From the NCBI RefSeq assembly GCF_004803915.1, contig NZ_CP039396.1, positions 1,984,001-2,048,000 of the forward strand: a stretch of DNA of 64,000 nucleotides. The letters are read 5' to 3'. The notes under the pieces are model-generated. The model searched no databases, was not told the origin of the DNA, and worked only from the letters and a program-made list of their open reading frames with translations. The number at the start of each line of letters is the position of its first letter. Within the stretch, counting starts at the first letter, position 1. Shown in pieces: positions 1-8,596 of the stretch. Both the position numbers and the translations under genes were made by a program. Source of the DNA: Duncaniella dubosii (GTDB lineage Bacteria; Bacteroidota; Bacteroidia; Bacteroidales; Muribaculaceae).

Positions 1-182
1 CAGCTGTTGAATTTGAAATGTATAAGATTGGGTATGGATCATTGAGCGTTATAGTTTCTTTGTCTGATTTTTCTTGGAAAATAGAACGTGAAAGTGAAGA
101 AATATGCTCCTATAACTACGTGGAGCATAAAGAAATGAGTCGGTTTTGTAACTATTTTATTGATAACGCTATAAAAAAATGA
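1..182 (+). CDS. C-terminal fragment of an unrecognised protein
   Basis: An open frame enters from the left edge in frame 3 and ends at a TGA at 180-182, giving about 59 residues that end in NYFIDNAIKK. The stop overlaps the start of the caspase-like gene as ATGA, the usual sign of translational coupling, so this is the preceding gene of the same operon. The fragment is hydrophilic with several aromatic residues. I recognise no domain, and the start lies outside the window. Confidence 0.7.
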   Translation, partial: AVEFEMYKIGYGSLSVIVSLSDFSWKIERESEEICSYNYVEHKEMSRFCNYFIDNAIKK

Positions 183-1291
183 GTATGTATAGAATGTTTT
201 ATGTCAGCCTTCTTTGCCTGTTGTCATATATCAATCTTAATGGACAGACCGTACACTTTGTATCAATGTTTGATACGAAGGATACAAAGCTCGGCTCAGG
301 AATGGCGTATGAATGTGCCATGATAAACAATGAGTTTCAGACGATTGCTGGATATCTGGAAGATTTCGGTTTCGATAGTGAGATATCGGAGTATACAGGA
401 GATAATTGCGGGAAAACACAATTGCTCACTGCGATAAATGGATTAGAGATTGCACCTGAAGATGTCGTATTGTTTTATTATGGCGGGCATGGTGGCCGTC
501 CGGTAAATAGTACGGACAGTTTTCCTCAGATGTGTCTCGGACATCAAAATCAAGAAAATTTTGTTCCGGCTACTTTGATTAGAAATATTATAGAAAGTAA
601 AAATCCTCAACTGACAATTGTAATAACTGGATGTTGTAACAGTGAGAGTCGAGGGATAAGTATTAAAAGTGTAGTAGCCCAATCACAGGGATATACAAGT
701 GAGGGGAGTATCGATAAATCAAGGTACAAAAATCTGTTTACGGATTTTAAGGGTGTGATACAGTTTACGAGTAGCCGGCCAGGAGAATATTCATTTGCTG
801 GAAATACTGGGAGCTGGTTTGCAGCGAACCTGCTTAATGTAATAGACGATATTGGTCGTGGAAAGGTTGGTGCGGATTGGAAATCGTTATGTGAGGAAGT
901 TGGAAGGCGTGTTAGTGAAGAGGAGATTATTTTCGAAGGACAGAAATATCGAATGCACCCATACGCAGAAATAAAAACAACTTCTATTTCCGGAGATGGA
1001 AATAATGATAAGAAGTCGCATGACGGTAGTGTAAGGAAACGAGTAAACGATGATGACTATAACCTGATTGCTGAGATTAACGCTCTTCTTGACAAATCAA
1101 AAAGTAGGGAGCAACGTTTATGTCTTATTCCTTCTATTTTAGAAAAGCATTTTAATTATGGTGCTAAAGTCATTACTTTAGGTCGTGACATGGCAACTGT
1201 TGTAGACTACGAAGATGCGGATGTTTTTTTGAAAAGAATAACGATGTCGCCATATATCTCACAGATTAATATAGTAACAACAGTTCGGTAA
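179..1291 (+). CDS. Secreted caspase-like (peptidase C14) protein, 3' end replaced by a MITE
   Basis: This 370-residue protein begins with a signal peptide (about residues 1-22, hydrophobic core FYVSLLCLLSYI). The caspase-fold dyad is visible: FYYGGHGG gives the catalytic histidine at about 104 and IVITGCCNSES the cysteine at 152 or 153. The spacing fits bacterial metacaspase-like C14 peptidases. A separate C-terminal region (about 290-370) with alternating hydrophobic residues is not recognised. The gene overlaps the upstream gene by 4 bases and is followed by other secreted-protein genes, so an envelope or periplasmic role is likely. The substrate is unknown. The last residues (TTVR) and the stop codon come from the inserted MITE. 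Joining the sequence across the insertion restores a longer tail, KQEQGKNSLITVHEVRTR, ending at 1467. The present protein is therefore a truncated version, and its activity is uncertain. Confidence 0.75.
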   Translation: MSMYRMFYVSLLCLLSYINLNGQTVHFVSMFDTKDTKLGSGMAYECAMINNEFQTIAGYLEDFGFDSEISEYTGDNCGKTQLLTAINGLEIAPEDVVLFYYGGHGGRPVNSTDSFPQMCLGHQNQENFVPATLIRNIIESKNPQLTIVITGCCNSESRGISIKSVVAQSQGYTSEGSIDKSRYKNLFTDFKGVIQFTSSRPGEYSFAGNTGSWFAANLLNVIDDIGRGKVGADWKSLCEEVGRRVSEEEIIFEGQKYRMHPYAEIKTTSISGDGNNDKKSHDGSVRKRVNDDDYNLIAEINALLDKSKSREQRLCLIPSILEKHFNYGAKVITLGRDMATVVDYEDADVFLKRITMSPYISQINIVTTVR

Positions 1292-1405
1292 TTTTTGAGC
1301 AGGCATAGCTGTATCGCACTGATACACAATAGTTTGCATCGATATTGAATTGTTGTTGTATCTTATTGATATTCAATTGAATATGCAAATTTTACCGAAC
1401 TATTG
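1278..1405. mobile_element. 128-bp MITE related to the IS4-family element at 3895
   Basis: The element has 14-bp terminal inverted repeats, CAACAGTTCGGTAA at the left end and CAATAGTTCGGTAA (reverse complement) at the right end, with one mismatch. The 6-bp sequence TAGTAA directly repeats on both sides, at 1272-1277 and 1406-1411, as expected for a target-site duplication. The ends resemble those of the complete IS at 3895-5253 (CAATGATTCGGTAAAA), so that family probably supplies the transposase. It carries no coding sequence. It supplies the stop codon of the caspase-like gene. Confidence 0.8.
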
Positions 1406-1467
1406 TAGTAAAGCAGGAACAAGGAAAGAATTCTTTGATTACCGTCCATGAAGTTCGGACAAGATAA
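1406..1467 (+). pseudogene. Severed 3' end of the caspase-like gene
   Basis: Removing the MITE and one copy of its TAGTAA duplication joins the codon phase at 1276/1277 to 1412. The frame then stays open through IVKQEQGKNSLITVHEVRTR to TAA at 1465-1467. This stretch is therefore the original C-terminus, now separated from its gene. The alternating hydrophobic pattern LITVHEV is compatible with a final beta-strand. Confidence 0.65.
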
Positions 1468-1488
1468 TAACATTCAATTTGATAGACA

Positions 1489-2122
1489 ATGGATAAAAGA
1501 TTGGTAATTTTATGGTGGATAGTTGTATCTTTTATACTCTTTACACCTAATTTATCAGATATTGACAGAATCTGAAAAAGAGGCATTGCAGAGACGCGTT
1601 AAAGACAAAGTGGATGAATACCAGTTTTATTTAGGACAGCTTGCTGACAAACAATCAACAAGCTTGGAAGTTAAGAATAATGCGTTTAATCTGGCTATTA
1701 AACTGTTTATTGGAGAATGTAATGATTATCAGATTTTTAATACTGAAACTAATACTCCTCAGTTTAAAGCTGCTGTGAGAATGGAGACTTCAAGTAAGAA
1801 CACGGTTCAAAAGAGGCGTAAGAGAATGAAACTTTATCTTGATAACTTGCGCCATAACAAAAGTTATACGCAGATTGAAATTACAGATGTGGATGTCGTA
1901 AGAGTTGATAATATCTATAAAGTGGGAAATCATTATGAATGTATGGCATATTTCTGTCAGAAATTTGTAGGCTATCGTGATGGCCGGGTTATATATTCAG
2001 ATGTAACTACAAAAAAAGTATCAGTATACATAGAAGCTATTGAAATACCTATGCCTGACGGGTCTACACAAAAAATCTGGAATGCATTGTTAGGTGACAT
2101 TTATGTAGTTTCAACAGAATAA
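1489..2122 (+). pseudogene. Secreted NTF2-like protein gene with a frameshift after the signal peptide
   Basis: The main frame (1523-2122) would have to start with TTG and lacks a proper signal peptide. An ATG at 1489 in another frame encodes a good one (MDKRLVILWWIVVSFILF) but stops after 28 codons. Removing one T from the TTT at 1551-1553 joins the two, giving a signal peptide followed by TPNYQILTESEKEALQ. The mature part, about 190 residues, has an acidic helical start, a basic stretch (QKRRKRMKLYL) and several beta-strands, with the look of an NTF2/SnoaL-like fold. No catalytic motif is recognised. It lies in the operon of secreted proteins after the caspase. It could be a true pseudogene or a sequence error. 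Confidence 0.55.
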
Positions 2123-2142
2123 TACTACCTAAATATGTAATT

Positions 2143-2904
2143 ATGCTACGTCTTATAACCTTCATAAGTCTGTTTCTTGTAGAATCAGTTGGTATTTATG
2201 CTGATGATTCATATATGACACGCGATTTTATCGCCCAAATAAAAAGTGTTGACGAATTTGTTCAGCGTTTTAATGGTAAAGAGTTACATCCTGATATTGT
2301 GACTGATTCAACAGATAATAATGAGTCAAACTTATGGTCGTTGTTTGATTATGGTATGCTTGGAAGTGATGGTGCGGAAAAAATGGATTTTGAGATGATA
2401 AAGGGGTTTATATCCACCGTGCTGTCAGATGGCATACAGATGAGGCTTAATTCGGAAAAAGTTGTTGCTATGGCTGAACTGTCAGCTACAGTTTTGGACT
2501 TTTCAGTTGATTTATCAATGTGTTTACAGCAACAGATGATTGATACCCAACGCATTCGCTGGGCTATCGTTGGTGTGGAGGGGCTATTTTCATCTGGTAT
2601 ATTTAATCTTGATGAATACAACGTGATAAGTCCTATTCAACACGAAATCAACTTTATGGCGTTAGAGGATATTTTTTCTCTTAATTCTCAAGATATTTTC
2701 GGCTATAGAGGTAATCAGAATAAATTGGATGAGTTGTCCGTGTTTTTAACATTGGCAAGAGTTGGAATGGTAAAGATAAAAGATATTGCTAAAGTTGTCA
2801 TACATCGTAATGAAGTGCCAGGCTATTCATTTCGCATAGAAGAATGTGTTCGTAGAGGAAATAATAGTGGATGGTTGATAACAGGTTTAGAAAAACTCAA
2901 CTAA
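2143..2904 (+). CDS. Secreted protein of unknown function
   Basis: A 253-residue protein with an N-terminal signal peptide (MLRLITFISLFLVESVGIYA) and a mature start at about DDSYMTRDFIAQIKS. The motif around SVDEFVQRFNGKE looks conserved in this kind of Bacteroidales secreted protein, but I cannot name a family. The rest is mixed helix and strand with no obvious catalytic residues. It follows the NTF2-like gene by 20 bases and precedes the barrel-like gene by 33, so it is part of the same operon. Base composition is AT-rich like its neighbours and unlike the core genes after 5.4 kb. Confidence 0.7.
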   Translation: MLRLITFISLFLVESVGIYADDSYMTRDFIAQIKSVDEFVQRFNGKELHPDIVTDSTDNNESNLWSLFDYGMLGSDGAEKMDFEMIKGFISTVLSDGIQMRLNSEKVVAMAELSATVLDFSVDLSMCLQQQMIDTQRIRWAIVGVEGLFSSGIFNLDEYNVISPIQHEINFMALEDIFSLNSQDIFGYRGNQNKLDELSVFLTLARVGMVKIKDIAKVVIHRNEVPGYSFRIEECVRRGNNSGWLITGLEKLN

Positions 2905-2937
2905 ATTCAAATGTTTAAATTAAAATAATAAGTAAAA

Positions 2938-3741
2938 ATGAAAAAGATCTTATCTGAAATCACAATTGTCGTTGTGCTTATTGTAGTCGGTACTGTTCAA
3001 GGTTTTGCGCATCGTAATTTTTATAACCGAATAGAATTTGGAGCAGGAAATGCTTGGACATTTGTGCTAATGGAAGGCTTGTCAATGACACTGAACCAAA
3101 TTACGGATAAACCGCTTTCAGAGGCTACTTTGCGTTTTGGCGTTCCAAGTTCTGAATTTGGTAATCTTAATTCTTACCAAGGTTTTGACGATTGGAATCG
3201 TGACCGATTTGTCGATATTTCAGAGGATGAGGAATACGGTGATGACGGGGCAATCAGTCTGCATGGTCGAAATTTATTTTCGAATATTATTGTTGGTGAT
3301 AAAGCAGGTTATATAAGTGATAATCTCGGTTTTTGGAATTATTGTGTTTATGGAGCGGCTTATTACAACCTTACCCAATATAAAGTGATGGAAAATGAAG
3401 TGGATTATATTCCGGTTAATACTCAACGTGTTCAGCTTGGAGGCGGAGCGATGTTGATATTGGGGAGTATAGAGAGTAGTGGACGATTCATTATAGACGG
3501 TGGTCTGAGATATAATATTCCTGTTTATTTTGGAGGAAAGGATATGGAAGAGTCTGCCAGCGACATGTTAGGTAAGGGAATATCGAGTCATTATATGTTT
3601 AAATATAGTTATCAGAACTCTATTGCCGTTGGTTTTACTTTTGATGTAATGCACTATAATATATTTAAGGATAGTAGTTTGGTTGGTGATACGTCGAAGA
3701 TGTTTGAATTTGGCATTACACTTTCATTATTATTCAGATAA
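2938..3741 (+). CDS. Probable outer-membrane or surface beta-barrel-like protein
   Basis: A 267-residue protein with a clear signal peptide (about residues 1-24, ITIVVVLIVVGTVQGFA). The mature sequence alternates hydrophobic and polar residues and is rich in Tyr, Phe and Gly. It contains several strand-like blocks and ends in a phenylalanine-containing strand (FGITLSLLFR), typical of small outer-membrane barrels. The family is not recognised. It lies in the caspase operon, consistent with a surface or envelope function for the whole operon. Confidence 0.65.
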   Translation: MKKILSEITIVVVLIVVGTVQGFAHRNFYNRIEFGAGNAWTFVLMEGLSMTLNQITDKPLSEATLRFGVPSSEFGNLNSYQGFDDWNRDRFVDISEDEEYGDDGAISLHGRNLFSNIIVGDKAGYISDNLGFWNYCVYGAAYYNLTQYKVMENEVDYIPVNTQRVQLGGGAMLILGSIESSGRFIIDGGLRYNIPVYFGGKDMEESASDMLGKGISSHYMFKYSYQNSIAVGFTFDVMHYNIFKDSSLVGDTSKMFEFGITLSLLFR

Positions 3742-3747
3742 GAGGGT

Positions 3748-3900
3748 ATGAGACAAATATTAATTATCATGTGTTTGTGGATTGTCCCTTCGCTTTTGTG
3801 GGCAATTGGCACTCCGGAGTCTGTACGTAAATTTTATGGTGGTATGGTAGATTTGGAGAAAGCTTCTGATGTTAATATGGCGAATAGAATTCAACAATGA
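3748..3900 (+). pseudogene. Secreted protein gene truncated by the IS4-family element
   Basis: The frame starts with ATG six bases after the previous stop. It encodes a signal peptide (MRQILIIMCLWIVPSLLWA) and about 30 mature residues (GTPESVRKFYGGMVDLEKAS). It is cut where the IS begins at 3895, and the TGA at 3898-3900 belongs to the IS end. The mature start resembles small secreted Bacteroidales proteins of this kind of operon. A likely remnant of its 3' end lies beyond the IS at 5255-5326. Confidence 0.65.
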
Positions 3901-5253
3901 TTCGGTAAAAATTACAGAAGTAGTTGAAACTTAAGTTAATATAACGAATTGTCAAATACAAATGAATCGCCAAAGCGTTCATTATAAAAAACTTAGCGTA
4001 TGAACGTATTGGCGATTCTCAAAGACTTCACCTTTCGGTGTAAGTCGGTATTTGAAAATACTACAACCAAGATGAGCAAAAGGTTCCTCAACTGGCTGAT
4101 TTTAACAATACGCACTGTAGCGTTGATTCCGGGCAAAGTCAATTTTACCCGGCTGTCGCGCTATGGCGGTCGTACAGCCAAGACCTTTGCCTCCAATTTC
4201 AAGACATCCGTAGACTGGATGAAAGTCAACATAGGTATGGCGCAGGATTGTTTTGGGCCGGCCGATGACATGGCAGTGGCAATCGATCCGTCGTTCATTT
4301 CAAAAGCAGGCAGACTGACGTATGGCATAGGCCGTTTCTGGTCAGGGGTGGCACAACGTGTCAAACGCGGTCTGGAGATAATGGCGATCGGGGCAATAAG
4401 TCTGAGTAAACATACATGCGTGATGCTCGGTGCTGTCCAGTCACCGAACTTCAGGACTCTTGAATCCGAGAAACAAATGTCAATGCTTGACTGGTATGTG
4501 GCACTTGTCAGGTCAAAGGCGACAGAGATGCTCTCACTGACGGATATTCTGGTTGCCGATGCCTTTTTCTCCAAATATGAGTTTGTAAATGAAGTGATTG
4601 GCATGGGATTTCGATTTGTCGGGAGATTACGTGCCAACTCATATCTGAGGTATCTGGCCATACCGGATTCCTCCGCCCCGCGAAGACGCGGCAGAAAGAA
4701 AAAGTATGGAGAGAAAGTGGATTTCTCCAACCTTGATATGTCCGTGTTCACTTCATTCATATATGAGGATTCCAAAGGAAACAAAAAACGATGTCACACG
4801 GCGGTCATACATTCGAGGGCATTGAAACGCGACATCCGTATCGTGGTATGTCCGGTTGAAAACGCAGAGCCTCTTCTTTACTTCTCTACCGACACCAACA
4901 TGAGGCCTGAAAAGATCATCGGTTTCTACCGCACCCGCTTTCAGATTGAGTTCGGTATACGCGATGCCAAGCAGTTTACCGGACTTCAGTCACAGCAGAC
5001 CCGGGACAGGGAGTGGCTTGACTTTGCGTTCAATCTTTCCTTCACTGCCCTCAATGTCTGCAAAGAGGTGATTATCCGGATCTTTCGGTAGCGCAGTTCA
5101 AACGGCTTATGTTTGAATCTTATCTCGCCTCAACAATTATTTCGACTTGCGGAAAATCTCCGCATCTCAAAATAATTCAGAAAATAAATCATCGGTTGGC
5201 TCAGTTAGCGGCTTAGCCAAGGCTGAACAACCTCAAATTTTACCGAATCATTG
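3895..5253 (+). mobile_element. Complete IS4-family insertion sequence
   Basis: The element is 1,359 bp with 16-bp perfect terminal inverted repeats, CAATGATTCGGTAAAA at both ends. It carries one transposase gene (4000-5091). No direct repeat flanks it (ATTCAA on the left, AATGAC on the right), although the related MITE upstream made a 6-bp duplication. The gene it interrupts has lost its middle. Both facts fit an insertion followed by an adjacent deletion. A diverged left end of a related copy lies at 46826-46996. Confidence 0.85.
4000..5091 (+). CDS. IS4-family DDE transposase
   Basis: A 363-residue cut-and-paste transposase. The DDE triad is visible: AIDPSFISKAG gives the first aspartate (about residue 91), LVADAFFSK the second (about 187), and FYRTRFQIEFGIRDAKQ the glutamate. 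The last motif matches the IS4 YREK signature (Y-x2-R-x3-E-x6-K). The N-terminal part is basic and probably binds the ends of the element. It fills most of the IS and appears intact, so the element may still be mobile and may also mobilise the MITE. Confidence 0.9.
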   Translation: MNVLAILKDFTFRCKSVFENTTTKMSKRFLNWLILTIRTVALIPGKVNFTRLSRYGGRTAKTFASNFKTSVDWMKVNIGMAQDCFGPADDMAVAIDPSFISKAGRLTYGIGRFWSGVAQRVKRGLEIMAIGAISLSKHTCVMLGAVQSPNFRTLESEKQMSMLDWYVALVRSKATEMLSLTDILVADAFFSKYEFVNEVIGMGFRFVGRLRANSYLRYLAIPDSSAPRRRGRKKKYGEKVDFSNLDMSVFTSFIYEDSKGNKKRCHTAVIHSRALKRDIRIVVCPVENAEPLLYFSTDTNMRPEKIIGFYRTRFQIEFGIRDAKQFTGLQSQQTRDREWLDFAFNLSFTALNVCKEVIIRIFR

Positions 5254-5254
5254 A

Positions 5255-5326
5255 ATGACAAATGTAGTAAATAACAATGGCATAGGCAACCTCACGGATT
5301 GTATCGGCAAAAAAATGATAAAATAG
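5255..5326 (+). pseudogene. Possible 3' remnant of the IS-truncated secreted-protein gene
   Basis: Directly after the IS, a frame runs MTNVVNNNGIGNLTDCIGKKMIK and stops at 5326. It could be the tail of the protein whose N-terminus is at 3748, with the middle lost by deletion next to the IS. The stretch is too short to recognise, so this is inference from position alone. Confidence 0.35.
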
Positions 5327-5473
5327 TACCTGAAATATTTACAATACTGTGACATTTTACGTTTCAGTAAACAATTGCCGGACTAATTACGGAAATATTT
5401 GTAAATTTGCACTTCGAAAGTTAACCCCAATCAACCAATCACACAATTTCGAAAACTTGCAAAAATTTTTCAC

Positions 5474-7531
5474 ATGAGAAAGCTTGCTTTAACCTTTTCT
5501 CTTCTGGTGGCGCTTTTGTGCAACATGGCGCTGGGACAGATAATGACCCCTGTCAAATGGGATGCTAAAATAGACATGACCGGCAACGACGAGGGTCAGG
5601 TTGTGCTTACGGCTACTATCAGCAGCGGTTGGCACATGTATTCGCTTGACTGCGATCCGGATGCCGGACCTCAGATTCTTGAGATTACCTATCCTAAATT
5701 AAACGGAGTCACTCTTGAGGGAAAGCCTATCCCTAACAAGCCTTCGCATAAGCAATATGACGATATGTTCGGGGCAGAACTTTCATGGTGGACACAGGGT
5801 GTGACAATCACGCAGAAGTTCAAGGCCACACAGCCGGAATTCAATATTGATGTGATGGTTGTATGTTCGGCATGTAACGATGAAAACTGTATTCCTCCTT
5901 CACGTTCGAATTTCAATCTTTCAGGCAAGGCTACCATAAAAGCCGTGCCCAAGAAAGACGAACCGAAGGCCGTAGCCGAACTTCCTGCAGAAAAAGAGGA
6001 AGTTGCTGCTGTGCTCGATGCCGTAGCCGAATCCGTGGAGGCAGCTTCCGATTCACTCGCTGCTGTTTCTGACACACTTGTTTCTTCAGCTCCTGACAGC
6101 AAGGGCGCCGACCTTTGGGCTCCCGTATCGTTTAAGGATGCCGAGAATGCCGAGGATTTTTCGACAACCTCGCTGTGGTACATATTTTTCACCTGTTTCC
6201 TTGGCGGTCTCGTTGCGTTGTTCACTCCGTGTGTATGGCCGATGATTCCGATGACCGTCAGCTTCTTCCTGAAGAAAGGCAAGGACCGCAGCAAGAGCAT
6301 TATGGATGCCTGCACATACGGTCTTTCAATCATTGTCATCTATGTGGCTCTCGGTCTGCTCATCACCGGTATTTTCGGAGCAAGCTCGCTTAATGCTCTC
6401 TCGACATCGGCAGTTTGTAATATAATCTTCTTCCTGCTGCTTGTGGTGTTTGCCATCAGCTTCTTCGGAGCTTTTGAAATCAAGCTTCCGTCATCGTGGT
6501 CCAACAAGATGGATGCGACAGCTGAAAAGACGACCGGTCTGCTCTCCATATTCTTCATGGCATTTACGCTGACCCTCGTGTCGTTCTCCTGCACAGGCCC
6601 TATCATCGGAACGCTTCTCGTCGAGGCGGCATCTCAGGGCGATCTCTGGGGGCCGGCCATAGGTATGCTCGGTTTCTCGACAGCCCTCGCGCTTCCGTTC
6701 ATGCTTTTCGCCATGTTCCCTACCATGCTTCAGGCTGCCCCCAGTTCAGGTGGCTGGATGAATACTCTCAAAGTGGTGCTCGGTTTCGTCGAACTTGCCC
6801 TCTCGCTCAAGTTCCTCTCTGTCGCTGACCTCGCATACGGCTGGCACATTCTTGACCGCGAGGCATTCCTTGCTCTCTGGATTGTTATGTTCGCACTTCT
6901 CGGTCTCTATCTTCTCGGTCAGTTCAATTTCGCTCATTACGGCAAGGCCGACAGCTCTATCGGTGTTTTCCGTTTCTTCCTTGCTCTCTGCTCATTCTCA
7001 TTCACCATCTACCTTATCCCCGGACTCTGGGGTGCACCTCTCAAGGGTGTGAGCGCGTTTGTTCCACCGCTGTTCACTCAGGATTTCAACCTTTACGGTG
7101 ACGGATTCAAGGAGTATGACGACTTCGAGGAGGGTATGAAGGTGGCACGTGAGGCAGGCAAGCCGGTGCTTGTCGACTTCTCAGGTTTCGGATGTGTCAA
7201 CTGCCGTAAGATGGAAGGCGCTGTCCTCGACGAGCCTAATGTCAAGGCTATGATTGAAGACAACTTTACTGTCATCAAGCTTATGGTCGACGAGAAAAAG
7301 AACCTTCCCGAACCGATTACCGTTAAAGAATATGGAAAGGATATGACTCTCTACACCTACGGTGACCGTTGGAGCTATCTGCAGCGCTACAAATTCAATG
7401 CAAATGCCCAGCCTTATTATGTGATACTCAATGACGACGGTGAGTTGCTTTCAGGCCCTTACACATACGATGAGAATGTGGCCCGCTTCTCGGCGTTCCT
7501 CGAAAAGGGTATAAAGAGTTATAAAAAATAA
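5474..7531 (+). CDS. dsbD: Thiol:disulfide interchange protein DsbD
   Basis: DsbD moves electrons from cytoplasmic thioredoxin across the inner membrane to periplasmic disulfide oxidoreductases. The 685-residue protein has all parts: a signal peptide (1-21), an N-terminal DsbD-alpha domain with the cysteine motif CSACNDENC at about 131-139, and an Ala/Glu/Ser-rich linker (about 165-215). A membrane domain of about eight helices (230-510) follows, with redox cysteines in FTPCVWPM and FSCTGP. A C-terminal thioredoxin-like domain carries GFGCVNCRKME at about 571-581. The length is slightly above the enterobacterial form, mostly in the linker. A likely -7 box (TAAATTTG, 5402-5409) lies upstream. 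The gene is followed 10 bases later by the DUF6155 gene. Confidence 0.93.
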   Translation: MRKLALTFSLLVALLCNMALGQIMTPVKWDAKIDMTGNDEGQVVLTATISSGWHMYSLDCDPDAGPQILEITYPKLNGVTLEGKPIPNKPSHKQYDDMFGAELSWWTQGVTITQKFKATQPEFNIDVMVVCSACNDENCIPPSRSNFNLSGKATIKAVPKKDEPKAVAELPAEKEEVAAVLDAVAESVEAASDSLAAVSDTLVSSAPDSKGADLWAPVSFKDAENAEDFSTTSLWYIFFTCFLGGLVALFTPCVWPMIPMTVSFFLKKGKDRSKSIMDACTYGLSIIVIYVALGLLITGIFGASSLNALSTSAVCNIIFFLLLVVFAISFFGAFEIKLPSSWSNKMDATAEKTTGLLSIFFMAFTLTLVSFSCTGPIIGTLLVEAASQGDLWGPAIGMLGFSTALALPFMLFAMFPTMLQAAPSSGGWMNTLKVVLGFVELALSLKFLSVADLAYGWHILDREAFLALWIVMFALLGLYLLGQFNFAHYGKADSSIGVFRFFLALCSFSFTIYLIPGLWGAPLKGVSAFVPPLFTQDFNLYGDGFKEYDDFEEGMKVAREAGKPVLVDFSGFGCVNCRKMEGAVLDEPNVKAMIEDNFTVIKLMVDEKKNLPEPITVKEYGKDMTLYTYGDRWSYLQRYKFNANAQPYYVILNDDGELLSGPYTYDENVARFSAFLEKGIKSYKK

Positions 7532-7541
7532 TTGCATATCA

Positions 7542-8072
7542 ATGTCTAAGACGACTCTCCGCAAGGCTATAAAAGATTTTGAAGCTCCTGAACTCCGGGA
7601 GCTTCTTATTGATGTATATACCAAAAGCAAGGAGGCCCGCGAGTTACTTGACTTCTTTGCTGAGCCGGATATCGAAAGGAAGGCAGAGGCCTACCGCGCA
7701 CAACTGACCAAGGAAGCTACCCGCTACACAAGGCGTGCCTACAATCCGCGTATAGCTAAATTGCGTGCCACGATAAAGAAATTCAAGGTCTTTGAACCGG
7801 GCAGCGAGGCTGTGGCCGATCTTATGGTGCACACGATGACCGCTTTGCTGTCGATTGGCAAGGATAGCTGGCTGAGGGAACGGCTCTATGTGCAGATTCA
7901 TAAATTTGTCGGTGAGACGTTTGATTTTCTTGTCGAGAATGAGCTGGTCGACGATTTTATGCCCCGCATACGTAAGTCAGTCGGAACTCTTGAGAACTTC
8001 GGGATGTCTGCTAATCCGTTGAAACGCATTATGGAGGCTGAAACCAAACGTATTGAAAACGTGGCCCATTGA
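7542..8072 (+). CDS. DUF6155 family protein
   Basis: A 176-residue cytoplasmic, highly charged and mostly helical protein without signal peptide. The N-terminal block (LRELLIDVYTKSKEARELLDFF) matches my memory of the DUF6155 family, which is common in Bacteroidetes and has no assigned function. It starts 10 bases after dsbD and probably shares its transcript. A strong hairpin follows the stop, so transcription ends there. Confidence 0.7.
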   Translation: MSKTTLRKAIKDFEAPELRELLIDVYTKSKEARELLDFFAEPDIERKAEAYRAQLTKEATRYTRRAYNPRIAKLRATIKKFKVFEPGSEAVADLMVHTMTALLSIGKDSWLRERLYVQIHKFVGETFDFLVENELVDDFMPRIRKSVGTLENFGMSANPLKRIMEAETKRIENVAH

Positions 8073-8088
8073 ATAGAGCATGAGATGA

Positions 8089-8149
8089 CACAATACGCGA
8101 ATGGCCTGAATGGCATATAGGCAGTCATTCAGGCCATTCGCGTATTGTG
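8089..8149. terminator. Bidirectional terminator, 24-bp perfect stem
   Basis: The arms at 8089-8112 and 8126-8149 are perfectly complementary over 24 bp with a 13-base loop. The hairpin lies between the convergent DUF6155 (+) and DUF695 (-) genes and can serve both. It has no long T tract on either side. Confidence 0.75.
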
Positions 8150-8164
8150 ACGCTTGGATAAAGA

Positions 8165-8596
8165 TTAGTCAAGTTTGATTTCTGCTTCCGACATTTCGTC
8201 ATATTCGCTCCATTCAGGATCATTTTCAGTATAGATGCTGATTGGTAGAAGCGGGAATGATTCGAGAGCTTCGTTGAGTTTGCGCCCGAAGATATGTGTG
8301 CTGAGCGTATAGAAAATCCAGTCGCGCTGATTGTCGCCCGTAAAAATGCCGGTGAGCACAGCTACAGGATCTTTTCTAAAAGCCGTCGTCAATGCCTCCT
8401 GCACCTCTTCCATCAGTGTCGATGTTTCCTTGTCGGGCATACCTTTGGCATCGCCTTCATATTTCCATGTAACTTCCACACGGATATTGAATCTGGGATT
8501 CGAACGGAATTTCTCGACATCCTTTCGCCCTGTCACGAGAATCAGTCTCCCTGATTCGCTTTCGGTGGGGGCGGTCCACCATGTTTCGGTTTCCAT
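8165..8596 (-). CDS. DUF695-type protein
   Basis: A 143-residue cytoplasmic protein, acidic, with no signal peptide. The N-terminal WWTAPTESESGRLILVTGR and the C-terminal DWIFYTLS and SIYTENDPEWSEY blocks resemble the DUF695 family, which has no firmly known function. It is transcribed alone, convergent with the DUF6155 gene. A -7-like box (TACCTTTG on the minus strand, 8626-8633) lies about 30 bases before the start codon. Confidence 0.65.
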   Translation of the reverse strand: METETWWTAPTESESGRLILVTGRKDVEKFRSNPRFNIRVEVTWKYEGDAKGMPDKETSTLMEEVQEALTTAFRKDPVAVLTGIFTGDNQRDWIFYTLSTHIFGRKLNEALESFPLLPISIYTENDPEWSEYDEMSEAEIKLD

